A stretch of DNA of 64,000 bases. Source: Phenylobacterium sp. (GTDB lineage: Bacteria; Pseudomonadota; Alphaproteobacteria; Caulobacterales; Caulobacteraceae). Positions 19,439-27,873 of this stretch are shown piece by piece. The translations under genes were made by a program, and so were the position numbers. How positions within the stretch are numbered: position 1 is the stretch's first letter; the number at the start of each line of letters is the position of its first letter. The stretch lies in NCBI RefSeq assembly GCF_030679875.1, contig NZ_JAUXSP010000018.1, positions 1 through 64,000 of the forward strand. Reading direction: 5' to 3'. Under the pieces are notes generated by a model. The model worked only from the letters and a program-made list of their open reading frames with translations, ran no database searches and was not told the origin of the DNA.

Positions 19439-20614
19439 TCAGTCAATGCGGTGAACGGGAGAGGTCTCGATCTCGGCGCCCGGGGGGATGGGTCGGGCCG
19501 CGTGGGGGAAGTCCGGATCCGCCAGCAGCGCGCTCAGACGAAGCTCATAGCTCGCCTCCAGATCCCCGTAGAATAGATTGTATCCAGGTATCTTTCTCTG
19601 ATTTGCCCATGATCCGGTTGGGCGAAATGCCGCCGAGCGCGGCCGGGAGACCCGCAGAATGCCGGCCTCGCAGCGGGCGCTGACCTGGCGACTCTGCAAG
19701 GCTGGCCGGGCGCCCCATTCCAGGCTGGTGGCGTTGGTTGCGCCCTTGGCCAGGCGGGCCGGCGCCTCAGCCTCGCTGACCGCGCCGAGCAGGGGATTGT
19801 AGCAGGCCGCCGGGCCCGTCAGATTGACCAGTTGCCCCGCCCCATCCCAGGTCAGAGACCGGTCACGAAGCAGCTGGGCGCGCTCCCGATCCCGATCATA
19901 GGCTGACACCCAGGCCGCCAGGCACCCGGTCTCAGTCGGCGCGCGGCAGAGCGGCAGGGGCGGCGCGTTGGCTGGAACGGCGGTCTCAATCAGATAGGCC
20001 GCCACCAACCGACGTCGCAGATCAGGATCCCCTGCGATCTCGTCGGCCAGCAATCGCGCCGCGAGGGTCCCCCCCTGCTCCACCCCCACAATGACGAAGG
20101 GCCGCCCATGATTGTAGGCGCGCATATATTGGATGAAGGCCTGCCGCACATCGCCATAGGCGAACCGCCGAGCCTCCCGCGCGTCATCGCGCAGGGTGAG
20201 CATGGAATAGAGGCTCGCCTGCCGATAGCGGGGGGCGAACACCCGTCCCGTGCGGACGAAGGGCCCCACATAGTTTGGCCCCACAGTACGGCGGAAGAAC
20301 GCATCAGCTCGGGGGTCGTCGATGGGCGCATTCCAGTGGCTGCCGCCGTCGTAGCTGGTCGGCCCGACAAAGAAGACGTCCGCCTGATGCGCATCCTCAG
20401 TCCAGGTATCCGGCTTCGCCGGGAGCAGGCTCCAGGCCTCCCGGCTTGCATAGTCGGGCGCCGGTGGCGGCTCATAGGTCTGGAAGGGTTCCTTTGGATC
20501 GAGCCCGGTGCGCAGGATGTCGTCGCGCCAGACCACGCCGGCGGCGACCAGCAGGCCGACGATCAGAAGGGCCGCCCCCGTCAGCCAAAGCTTTGTCCGT
20601 CCTGTGTCGCCCAT
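19439..20614 (-). CDS. DUF3089 alpha/beta-hydrolase-like membrane-anchored protein, nucleophile Ser absent
   Basis: Protein of 391 residues with an N-terminal membrane anchor (about 9-28, LWLTGAALLIVGLLVAAGVVW) and the DUF3089 domain: ADVFFVGPTSYDGGSHWNAP, then RVFAPRYRQASLY and YVRAF-like helices. In most members the nucleophile elbow is GHSQG; here it reads GVEQGG (177-182), so the serine position is Glu179. That suggests a non-hydrolytic role or a different chemistry. It lies between recG (convergent, 15-nt gap) and the heptose genes, 59 nt below hldD on the same strand. A link to envelope polysaccharide is possible but is only suggested by position. Confidence 0.72.
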   Translation of the reverse strand: MGDTGRTKLWLTGAALLIVGLLVAAGVVWRDDILRTGLDPKEPFQTYEPPPAPDYASREAWSLLPAKPDTWTEDAHQADVFFVGPTSYDGGSHWNAPIDDPRADAFFRRTVGPNYVGPFVRTGRVFAPRYRQASLYSMLTLRDDAREARRFAYGDVRQAFIQYMRAYNHGRPFVIVGVEQGGTLAARLLADEIAGDPDLRRRLVAAYLIETAVPANAPPLPLCRAPTETGCLAAWVSAYDRDRERAQLLRDRSLTWDGAGQLVNLTGPAACYNPLLGAVSEAEAPARLAKGATNATSLEWGARPALQSRQVSARCEAGILRVSRPRSAAFRPTGSWANQRKIPGYNLFYGDLEASYELRLSALLADPDFPHAARPIPPGAEIETSPVHRID

Positions 20615-20672
20615 GGCGCGAGGCTAGCGTTTTATCGGGCGAGTGGAAATCTGCAGCCCATCGACACCGGGA

Positions 20673-21674
20673 TCAGAGATAGGGGTCAGGCTGTGACAGA
20701 TAGCTGCCGACATAATCGCTGATACCCGCTTCCAGGCTGGTGAAGGGCGACTCGTAGCCCGCCTCGCGCAATCTCCCCATCTCCGCCTGGGTGAAATACT
20801 GGTAGCGCTCGCGGATGGCCGGCGGCATGGGGATGTAATCGATATCTGGCGCCCGGCCCGCCGCGGCAAACACCGCCCTGGCCAGATCGGCGAAGGTCCG
20901 CGCGTCGCCTGATCCAAGATTGTAAATCCCATTAATCTGGGGATTTGCCGCCAGCCAGGCGATCACGTCGGCGACATCCCGGACATAGACGAAGTCCCTC
21001 AACTGCCCGCCATGAGCGATATCGTCACGATGGGACTGGAACAGCTGGACCTGCTGGCCGTCTCGGACCTTGGGCCAGATCTGCGCGGCCACGGATTTCA
21101 TGCCGTGCTTGTGGCCTTCGTTGGGCCCGTAGACGTTGAAGAACTTCAGTCCCGCCCACTGGGGCGGAGCATAGTCCCGCGCGGCCTGACGGACAGCGAA
21201 GATGTCGAACAGGGCCTTGGACCAGCCATAGGCGTTGAGGGGCTTGAGCGCGGCGAGCGCCTCGAAGCTGTTGTCGTCCCCAAAGCCCAGGTGTCCGTCC
21301 CCATAGGTCGCGGCCGAAGACGCGTAGATCAGCCGGCGCTGCCGATCAGCGCACCAGCGGAACAGGTCCCGGGACAAGGCGAAGTTGGACTGGATGATCT
21401 TGTCGGCGTCGGGCTCGGTCGTGGAGGAGACCGCTCCCATGTGGATGACCAGCTCCACGTCGCGCCAGCGCTTCTCCAGCCAGTCAAACATCTCCTCGGG
21501 CGCCACGAAGTCGCCGATCGGATGCTTGGCGATATTGCGCCACTTGCCAAGCTCAGCCTCCCGCAGACGGTCGCAGACCACCACATCGAGGCTGCGGTCC
21601 TGCGCCAGGCGCGCGACGATGTTGGAGCCGATGAAGCCAGCCCCACCGGTGACGAAGACGATACGTCGGCTCAT
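20673..21674 (-). CDS. hldD: ADP-L-glycero-D-manno-heptose 6-epimerase
   Basis: Protein of 333 residues, an extended SDR of the HldD (RfaD) type: NADP-binding TGGAGFIGSNIV at 9-20, MGAVSSTTEPDAD, catalytic region YASSAATYGDG and YGWSKALFD with the YxxxK motif, and KFFNVYGPNEGHKHGMKS specific to the family. It makes the last step of ADP-L,D-heptose synthesis for the LPS inner core by inverting C6 of the heptose. Its ATG overlaps the stop of hldE (ATGA at 21671-21674), unusual gene polarity aside, so the pair is translated as a unit downstream of kdsA. Confidence 0.93.
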   Translation of the reverse strand: MSRRIVFVTGGAGFIGSNIVARLAQDRSLDVVVCDRLREAELGKWRNIAKHPIGDFVAPEEMFDWLEKRWRDVELVIHMGAVSSTTEPDADKIIQSNFALSRDLFRWCADRQRRLIYASSAATYGDGHLGFGDDNSFEALAALKPLNAYGWSKALFDIFAVRQAARDYAPPQWAGLKFFNVYGPNEGHKHGMKSVAAQIWPKVRDGQQVQLFQSHRDDIAHGGQLRDFVYVRDVADVIAWLAANPQINGIYNLGSGDARTFADLARAVFAAAGRAPDIDYIPMPPAIRERYQYFTQAEMGRLREAGYESPFTSLEAGISDYVGSYLSQPDPYL

Positions 21675-23125
21675 GCCTTCTCCTGCATCCGGGCCAGGGC
21701 CGCGGTGGTGGAATAGCCATCGACAATCTGGGCCAGACGGACCTCGCCGCCCCAGGCCCTCACCTGAGCGGCCCCGACCACCTGGTCCTCGACATAGTCC
21801 GCGCCTTTGATCAGCACGTCGGGACGGGCAAGCTCGATCAGATCCAGGGGCGTATCGGCGTCGAAGGGCACCACCAGATCGACCGCGCCGAGACCGGCCA
21901 GCACCACGGACCGGCTCTCCAGGTCATTTACCGGGCGGCTCTCGCCCTTCAGTCGCCGGACCGACGCGTCGTCGTTGACCCCGACGATCAGCCGGTCGCA
22001 CCAGCTGCGCGCCTGGTTCAGATAGGCCACATGGCCCTTGTGCAGGATGTCGAAACAGCCGTTGGTGAAGCCAACCCTCAGGCCGCGCGCCTTCCAGCGG
22101 GCGACTTCCTCGGCCATGCGCTGGGGAGTGCAGACCTTGGCCTCAGCCGGCGCCTGGTGGGCGGCGAGGGCCGCTTCGATCAGCTCACCCGGGGTGACGA
22201 CCGCGGTTCCGGCCTTGCCCACCGCGACGCCGGACGCAAGCATGGCGAAGGCGGCCGCGTCTTCGATGGCGGCGTTCGCCGCCAGGGCCAGCCCCAGGGC
22301 CGCAAGCGTGGTGTCGCCGGCGCCCGAGGCGTCGAACACCTCCTTCGGCGTCCCTGGAAAATGTCGGACCGGCTGACCGCGGACAGCCAGTGAAATCCCC
22401 TTGGCTGACCGGGTCACCAGAATGGCTCGCGCCTCGCAGAGGCTCAGCGCATGGGCCAGGGCCGCCGCGATCTCCTCGTCGGTGGAGGTGGGCATGTCCG
22501 TCGCGTGGGCCAACTCCGCCGCATTGGGCTTGATGATGTCCACCTCGCCATAGCGGGCGAAGTTGCGGGCCTTGGAATCAACAATGATCCGCGCCCCCGC
22601 CGCCCGACACGCTGCGATCACAGCCGGGGTCACGACGCCCTTCCCATAGTCCGACAGCAGGATCAGGCCAACATCGGCGGCGATGTCGCGGATCGTGCGG
22701 ATCAGGCGCTCCTCAACCTCGCCGTCGGCTGGGCTGGTCACCTCGTTATCAACCCGCAGAAGTTGCTGGCCCCCGGAGACAAAGCGGGTCTTGAGGGTTG
22801 TCGGGCGAGCGGCATCGGTGACGATGAAGCCTTCCACGCCAGGCTCCGCAGCCACGAGGCGCAAGGCTTCGCGCCCCTCGCCGTCTCCCCCGACTAGCCC
22901 GACCAGGCAGACATGCCCCCCCAGGGCGGCCACATTTCGCGCCACATTGCCGGCCGCCCCAAGCATGACCAGCTCCCGCTGGCGCGCCAGGACGGGGATC
23001 GGCGCCTCCGGAGAGACCCGCGTCACCTCGCCATAGACGAAGCGGTCGATCATCAGATCGCCGACGCAGGCGACCCTCACGCCTGGGACCGTGGACAGCA
23101 GATGCTGCAGGGCGGCGAGATCCAT
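21671..23125 (-). CDS. hldE: Bifunctional heptose-7-phosphate kinase / heptose-1-phosphate adenylyltransferase
   Basis: Protein of 484 residues with two catalytic modules. The N-terminal PfkB-type kinase (about 1-320) has GAAGNVARN and the anion-hole motif DASGAGDTTLAAL; the C-terminal nucleotidyltransferase (about 345-484) has FTNGCFDILHKGHVAYL and GVNDDASVRRLKG. It phosphorylates D-glycero-D-manno-heptose 7-phosphate at C1 and later adenylylates the heptose 1-phosphate for LPS core synthesis. The ATG at 23125 was chosen over a longer frame because TGAGGGA precedes it and the kinase fold begins there. It lies 11 nt after kdsA and overlaps hldD. Confidence 0.93.
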   Translation of the reverse strand: MDLAALQHLLSTVPGVRVACVGDLMIDRFVYGEVTRVSPEAPIPVLARQRELVMLGAAGNVARNVAALGGHVCLVGLVGGDGEGREALRLVAAEPGVEGFIVTDAARPTTLKTRFVSGGQQLLRVDNEVTSPADGEVEERLIRTIRDIAADVGLILLSDYGKGVVTPAVIAACRAAGARIIVDSKARNFARYGEVDIIKPNAAELAHATDMPTSTDEEIAAALAHALSLCEARAILVTRSAKGISLAVRGQPVRHFPGTPKEVFDASGAGDTTLAALGLALAANAAIEDAAAFAMLASGVAVGKAGTAVVTPGELIEAALAAHQAPAEAKVCTPQRMAEEVARWKARGLRVGFTNGCFDILHKGHVAYLNQARSWCDRLIVGVNDDASVRRLKGESRPVNDLESRSVVLAGLGAVDLVVPFDADTPLDLIELARPDVLIKGADYVEDQVVGAAQVRAWGGEVRLAQIVDGYSTTAALARMQEKA

Positions 23126-23136
23126 GGGGCGTTCCC

Positions 23137-23988
23137 TCAGGCTTGAACCGCGTCGTGCAGGGATTTGAGCGTCCGCAGAAGAGGCCCGGCGTCCTTCAAG
23201 GGCAGGCAGCTCGGCCCATCGCACAGCGCCCGGTCGGGATCATGGTGAAATTCCAGAAAGACGCCGTCAGCGCCGGCGGCGACGGCCGCCTTGGCGATGA
23301 TCGGCACGCCTTCACGGCGTCCGCCGGTGGAGGCGCCGTTGGACTTCGGATTGGCGCCGGGCAGCTGCACGGCATGGGTGGCGTCGATGGTCACCGGCGC
23401 GCCAAGGGCCTGCATCTCGGCGATACCCAGCATGTCGACGACCAGGTTGTTGTAGCCGAAACTGACCCCGCGTTCACACAGGATGGTCATGTCGACCTCC
23501 ACCGCCTCCTTGATCTTGTCGAGGATGTTGCGGCAGTCCCAAGGCGCCAGAAACTGCCCCTTTTTGACGTGCAGAAGGCCGCCGGCGGCCTTGGTCGCCT
23601 GGGCGGCGGCGACCACGAGGTCGGTCTGGCGACAGAGGAAGGCCGGAATCTGAACGAGGTCAGCGACGGCCGCGACCGCCTCGACCTGATCGATCTCATG
23701 CAGGTCGGTGCAGATCGGAACGTCGAACTCGTCTTTGATCTGTCGAAGGATCTTGAGACCTTCCTCCAGCCCCGGGCCGCGATAGCTGCGGATCGAGGAG
23801 CGGTTGGCCTTGTCAAAACTCCCCTTGAACACATAGGGCAGGCCCAGGTCAGCGCAGACCGCCTTCAGGTGGCGCGCGGCGTCGCGGGCCAGCTCCAGGT
23901 CCTCAAGCACGTTGACGCCGGCGATCACCGCCAGCGGCTGGCCGGCGCCAATCGACAGGTTCCAGTGCTTCAGTTCGAGTGCGGCCAT
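23137..23988 (-). CDS. kdsA: 3-deoxy-8-phosphooctulonate (KDO-8-P) synthase
   Basis: Protein of 283 residues, the usual KdsA length: LAVIAGVNVLEDLELA, YVFKGSFDKANRSS (substrate-binding Lys), TDLHE, QIPAFLCRQTDL, KKGQFLAPWD, CERGVSFGYNNLVVDM and FLEFHHDPDRALCDGPS. It condenses phosphoenolpyruvate with arabinose 5-phosphate for LPS KDO. The LCRQTDL and CERG elements do not by themselves settle whether it is metal-dependent. It is the first gene of kdsA-hldE-hldD on this strand, divergent from cfa across a 193-nt gap that holds an inverted repeat. Confidence 0.94.
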   Translation of the reverse strand: MAALELKHWNLSIGAGQPLAVIAGVNVLEDLELARDAARHLKAVCADLGLPYVFKGSFDKANRSSIRSYRGPGLEEGLKILRQIKDEFDVPICTDLHEIDQVEAVAAVADLVQIPAFLCRQTDLVVAAAQATKAAGGLLHVKKGQFLAPWDCRNILDKIKEAVEVDMTILCERGVSFGYNNLVVDMLGIAEMQALGAPVTIDATHAVQLPGANPKSNGASTGGRREGVPIIAKAAVAAGADGVFLEFHHDPDRALCDGPSCLPLKDAGPLLRTLKSLHDAVQA

Positions 23989-24029
23989 CAGATCGTCCCT
24001 GGGTGAGCGGATCAGGGCCTAAGTGGCGC

Positions 24030-24053
24030 CCGGCTTGCGGCTTCACAAGCCGG
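24030..24053. repeat. Perfect 8-bp inverted repeat upstream of kdsA
   Basis: CCGGCTTG at 24030-24037 pairs with CAAGCCGG at 24046-24053 across an 8-nt loop. It sits about 42-65 nt before the kdsA start codon in the divergent kdsA/cfa gap. It could be an operator or a leader hairpin in the kdsA transcript; no regulator is identifiable from sequence. Confidence 0.35.
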
Positions 24054-24181
24054 AAATCCTGCGCGCCGGCCCGTCCGGCTGCGTCCGGGGCTGCACAGGG
24101 GCCGTACACTGGGCTCCGGGCGAGTGTCGCGCACCGGGGCCTGCTGTGCTAATTTGCGTTCGACACGAGGGGTAAGCGACG

Positions 24182-25441
24182 ATGACCATCGCCCACAACT
24201 CGTCTTCCCTGGCCGAGCTTGCCATGGTCCCCGGCGCGCTTCGCCGTGCCCCGGAACTCAGCGGCGCCCCAGCGGCCTTTCGCAGCGCCCTTGGTCTTCT
24301 GGCGCGAAACTGGACCGTGGGAACCCTGACCTTCGTCCTCCCCACGGGGCGTGAACTGGACCTGGTGGGCCCAGAGCCTGGTCCCGGCGGCCGGCTCATC
24401 ATCCGCGACTACGCCTTCATGAACCGTGTCCTGGCGGCGGGCGACATCGGCTTCGCCGAGGGTCACATGGCGCGCCAGTGGGAGACGCCTGACATGGCGG
24501 CCCTGCTCTGCGTCTTCAGCCTGAACTTCGACAAGATTGAGCGCCTGGCCCTGGGCGCGCCGCTGATGTGGGTGCTGAACCGGTTTCTGCATCTGTTTCG
24601 CGACAACAGCCGGACCGGCGCTAAGAAGAACATCCACGCCCACTATGACCTGGGCAACGCCTTCTATTCCCGGTGGCTTGACCCCACCATGACCTACTCA
24701 GCGGCCCGCTACGCCCACAAGGGCCAGCCGCTGGCTGAGGCGCAGACCAACAAATATCGCGCTCTGGCGGCGCATATGCGTCTGGAGCCCGGGCATCACG
24801 TGCTGGAAATTGGCTGTGGCTGGGGAGGGTTCGCCGCCTTCGCCGCCGGCGAGATCGGCGCGAAGGTCACCGCCATCACCATCTCGCAGGAGCAATACGA
24901 CTTCGCCGCCAAGCGGATCTTCGACCTGGGCCTGGCCGAGCGGGCGGAGATTCGGCTGGTCGACTATCGCGACGTGGCCGGGACCTATGACCGGGTCGCC
25001 TCGATCGAGATGTTCGAAGCGGTGGGGGAAAAATACTGGCCGAGCTATTTCGGAAAGATCGCCGAGGCCCTGGCCCCAGGCGGCCGGGCCGGGCTGCAGA
25101 TCATCACCATCAAGGATGAGTTTTTCGAGGGCTATCGCCGCCGCGCCGATTTCATTCAACGCTACATCTTCCCGGGCGGCATGCTGATCAGCGAGCAGCG
25201 CCTGCGGATCGAAACTGGGACGGCGGGCCTGGCCTGGGACGAGGTCAGCCGCTTCGGCCAGGACTATGCCGACACCCTGGCTGAGTGGATGCGAGAGTTC
25301 GAGGCCGCGTGGCCAGATATTCAGGCGCAGGGATTTGACGATCGTTTCCGGCGGCTCTGGCGGTTCTATCTCGGCTATTGCGAGGCCGGGTTCCGGACCG
25401 AACGCACCAACGTAATCCAGCTCGCCCTCTCAAAAACCTAG
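24182..25441 (+). CDS. cfa: Cyclopropane-fatty-acyl-phospholipid synthase family methyltransferase
   Basis: Protein of 419 residues. A lipid-binding N-terminal region (about 1-150) precedes the SAM-dependent methyltransferase: HYDLGNAFYSRWLDPTMTYS, SAM-binding VLEIGCGWGGFA (about 207-218), SIEMFEAVGEKYWPSYF, QIITIKDEFFEGYRRRADFIQRYIFPGG and a C-terminal FRRLWRFYLGYCEAGF. The enzyme transfers methylene from SAM to unsaturated acyl chains in membrane phospholipids. GAGGGG lies upstream of the ATG. It is followed at 56 nt by cysK. Close relatives that make methylated rather than cyclopropane lipids cannot be excluded. Confidence 0.9.
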   Translation: MTIAHNSSSLAELAMVPGALRRAPELSGAPAAFRSALGLLARNWTVGTLTFVLPTGRELDLVGPEPGPGGRLIIRDYAFMNRVLAAGDIGFAEGHMARQWETPDMAALLCVFSLNFDKIERLALGAPLMWVLNRFLHLFRDNSRTGAKKNIHAHYDLGNAFYSRWLDPTMTYSAARYAHKGQPLAEAQTNKYRALAAHMRLEPGHHVLEIGCGWGGFAAFAAGEIGAKVTAITISQEQYDFAAKRIFDLGLAERAEIRLVDYRDVAGTYDRVASIEMFEAVGEKYWPSYFGKIAEALAPGGRAGLQIITIKDEFFEGYRRRADFIQRYIFPGGMLISEQRLRIETGTAGLAWDEVSRFGQDYADTLAEWMREFEAAWPDIQAQGFDDRFRRLWRFYLGYCEAGFRTERTNVIQLALSKT

Positions 25442-25496
25442 CCTAGGGCGCCCTGCCCCCTGTTCCAGCGCTCGGCAGGGCCCTAAATAGCGGCCC

Positions 25497-26495
25497 ATGA
25501 CCGTCGCACACAGCGTTCTCGACACCATCGGCGATACGCCGCTCATCCGCCTCAACCGGGCCAGCGATCTCACGGGCTGCGAGATTCTCGGCAAGGCCGA
25601 GTTCATGAATCCCGGCCAGTCGGTGAAGGACCGGGCGGCCCTCTACATCGTCCGTGACGCTGAGGCCAAAGGCATGTTGCGCCCCGGCGGGCGGATCGTC
25701 GAGGGCACGGCAGGCAATACCGGAATTGGCCTGGCCATGGTCGCTAAGGCCCTGGGCTACCAGGCGACCATCGTCATCCCCAGGACGCAGAGCCAGGAGA
25801 AGAAGGACGCCATCCGCCTTTTCGGCGCCGAACTGGTTGAGGTGGACGCCGTTCCCTACTCGAACCCCGACAACTATGTGCGCTATTCCGGTCGCCTGGC
25901 CGAGGAGCTGGCCGCCACCGATCCCAATGGCGCCATCTGGGCCAACCAGTTTGACAATGTCGCCAATCGCCGGGCTCACGCCGAAACCACGGGGCCAGAG
26001 ATCTGGCGACAGACCGACGGCAAGGTGGATGGCTTCATCTGCGCTGTCGGCTCTGGCGGCACCCTGGCGGGTGTCGCCCAGGCGCTACGGGCCGAGCGGC
26101 CGGATGTGAAGATCGGCCTCGCCGACCCCTATGGCGCGGCGCTGTATTCCTACTACACGACCGGCGAGCTGAAGTCCGAGGGTGGCTCGATCAGCGAGGG
26201 CATCGGCCAGGGTCGGATCACGGCGAATCTCGAGGGTCTCACTGTCGATCACGCCTACCGGATCTCTGATGAGGAGATGCTGAAGGTCATCTTTGACCTG
26301 GTGGAGCACGAGGGCATGGTGATGGGCGGATCAACCGGCGTGAACGTAGCCGGCGCCATCCGGCTCGCGCGGGATCTTGGCCCCGGCAACACCATCGTGA
26401 CCATCCTCTGCGACCAGGGCGCGCGCTACCAGAGTAAGATCTTCAATCGGGCCTTCCTCACGGAAAAGGCCCTGCCCATTCCGGCCTGGCTCTGA
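25497..26495 (+). CDS. cysK: Cysteine synthase A-type PLP enzyme
   Basis: Protein of 332 residues of the O-acetylserine sulfhydrylase/CBS fold: IGDTPLIRLN, the PLP lysine in PGQSVKDRAA (Lys44), the phosphate-binding GSGGTLAG, and SISEGIGQGRI. The substrate loop, usually TSGNTG in CysK, reads TAGNTG (about 71-76). The protein is also longer at the N- and C-termini than E. coli CysK and contains an inserted YSNPDNYVRYSGRLAEELA stretch, so it may belong to a separate CysK subgroup. The next gene, 2 nt downstream, encodes 3-mercaptopyruvate sulfurtransferase, in keeping with cysteine metabolism. Confidence 0.85.
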   Translation: MTVAHSVLDTIGDTPLIRLNRASDLTGCEILGKAEFMNPGQSVKDRAALYIVRDAEAKGMLRPGGRIVEGTAGNTGIGLAMVAKALGYQATIVIPRTQSQEKKDAIRLFGAELVEVDAVPYSNPDNYVRYSGRLAEELAATDPNGAIWANQFDNVANRRAHAETTGPEIWRQTDGKVDGFICAVGSGGTLAGVAQALRAERPDVKIGLADPYGAALYSYYTTGELKSEGGSISEGIGQGRITANLEGLTVDHAYRISDEEMLKVIFDLVEHEGMVMGGSTGVNVAGAIRLARDLGPGNTIVTILCDQGARYQSKIFNRAFLTEKALPIPAWL

Positions 26496-26497
26496 GA

Positions 26498-27343
26498 ATG
26501 GAGACCGGTCCCCTCGTCTCTGTCGACTGGCTGGCCTCGCGCCTGGGAGAGCCCGACCTGCGGGTGGTCGACGCCACCTGGTACATGCCGGCTGAGAACA
26601 GGCCGGGTCTGTCGGAGTTCGAGCGGGGACACATCCCAGGCGCGGTCTTCTTTGACATCGACCAGATCGCGGACCGCACCCTCGACCTTCCTCACATGTT
26701 GCCCGACCCTAAGGCCTTCACTGCGGCGGCTTCGCGCCTGGGCCTGGCCCCTGCGCACCGCATCGTCGTCTATGACGGTCAGGGGATCTTCTCAGCCCCC
26801 CGTGTCTGGTGGACTCTGCGGGTGATGGGGTTTGAGCAGGTGGCGGTGCTGGACGGCGGGCTGAAGGCCTGGCGGGCGGCCGGCCTGCCTCTCGACTCTG
26901 GCGCCCCGACGCTGGAGCCGGCGCCAAGCTCGGCCCGACCACAGTTAGATCTGGTGCGCGATCTGGATGCTGTACTGGCGGCCCTTGCCGACCCGCAGGT
27001 GCAGATTCTCGACGCCCGCCCGGCTCCGCGTTTCCGCGGCGAGGCGCCAGAACCCCGCGCGGGCCTGCGCGGCGGGCATATGCCCGGCGCCTGCAATCTG
27101 CCGTGGAGCGCGGTCGTCGACGCCGATGGGGCCCTACGCGCGCCGGCTGAGCTCCACGCCGCCTTCGCTGTGGCCGGGATCAATCTGGACCGACCGATCA
27201 TCACCACCTGCGGCTCCGGGGTGAGCGCCGCCGTCCTGGCCCTGGCACTGGCCCGGCTCGGCGTTGATCGGGTCCCGATCTATGACGGCTCCTGGAGCGA
27301 GTGGGGCGCCCGGTCAGATACGCCGGTCGTCACCGGCCCATGA
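26498..27343 (+). CDS. sseA: 3-mercaptopyruvate sulfurtransferase (two rhodanese domains)
   Basis: Protein of 281 residues with two rhodanese domains. The first (about 1-130) is structural, with VVDATWYMPAENRPGLSEF and HIPGAVFFDID; the second carries the active loop CGSGVSA with Cys238, matching mercaptopyruvate sulfurtransferases (CGSGVTA) rather than thiosulfate rhodaneses (CRKGVT). It moves sulfur from 3-mercaptopyruvate, a cysteine breakdown product, to acceptors. It starts 2 nt after cysK and overlaps the GNAT gene by 4 nt (ATGA), so cysK-sseA-GNAT is probably one transcript. Confidence 0.9.
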   Translation: METGPLVSVDWLASRLGEPDLRVVDATWYMPAENRPGLSEFERGHIPGAVFFDIDQIADRTLDLPHMLPDPKAFTAAASRLGLAPAHRIVVYDGQGIFSAPRVWWTLRVMGFEQVAVLDGGLKAWRAAGLPLDSGAPTLEPAPSSARPQLDLVRDLDAVLAALADPQVQILDARPAPRFRGEAPEPRAGLRGGHMPGACNLPWSAVVDADGALRAPAELHAAFAVAGINLDRPIITTCGSGVSAAVLALALARLGVDRVPIYDGSWSEWGARSDTPVVTGP

Positions 27344-27873
27344 GCAGCGCCATGGTCATCCGTCTAGCCACGGCCGATGACCTCCCAATGCTCCCGGAAA
27401 TAGAAGTCTCGGCCGCGACTCTCTTTCGAGACTCTGGCGTCCAGATCATCACCGGTGAGGCCGACGACGCCCCCATCGAGTTCACGCCCGCGGAGACCTG
27501 GGCGCCGATCATGGCGGCCGGCCTGCTGTGGGTCATGGCCGATGACGAGGCGCCCGGCGCCTTCCTGGCCGCCAGAATCGAGGACGGTCGTCTCCATATC
27601 CTCGAATTTGACGTCCATCGCCGCCATCAGGGCCAGGGTATCGGACGGCGGATGCTGGGCTTTGTCATCGACGAAGCCCGCCGCAGAGGCCTTGAGGGGC
27701 TCAGCCTGACCACCTTCCGTGATGTCGCGTGGAATGCGGCCTTCTACGCCTCGGCGGGCTTTGAGGTCATTGAGCGCGGCCAGGCCCCAACCACGCTCGT
27801 CGCCTATCTCGACCGGGAGATCGCCCGCGGTCATGATCCCCACCGGCGGTGCGCCATGCTCCTGCGGTTCTAG
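27340..27873 (+). CDS. GNAT-family N-acetyltransferase
   Basis: Protein of 177 residues with the acetyltransferase fold: IRLATADDLPMLPEIE at the start, ILEFDVHRRHQGQGIGRRML in which RRHQGQGIG is the acetyl-CoA pyrophosphate loop, and WNAAFYASAGFEVI near the C-terminus. Substrate unknown. The ATG overlaps the sseA stop as ATGA; a second Met at codon 5 (27352) is also possible. The last 4 nt overlap the end of the convergent solute-binding gene. Confidence 0.85.
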   Translation: MSSAMVIRLATADDLPMLPEIEVSAATLFRDSGVQIITGEADDAPIEFTPAETWAPIMAAGLLWVMADDEAPGAFLAARIEDGRLHILEFDVHRRHQGQGIGRRMLGFVIDEARRRGLEGLSLTTFRDVAWNAAFYASAGFEVIERGQAPTTLVAYLDREIARGHDPHRRCAMLLRF

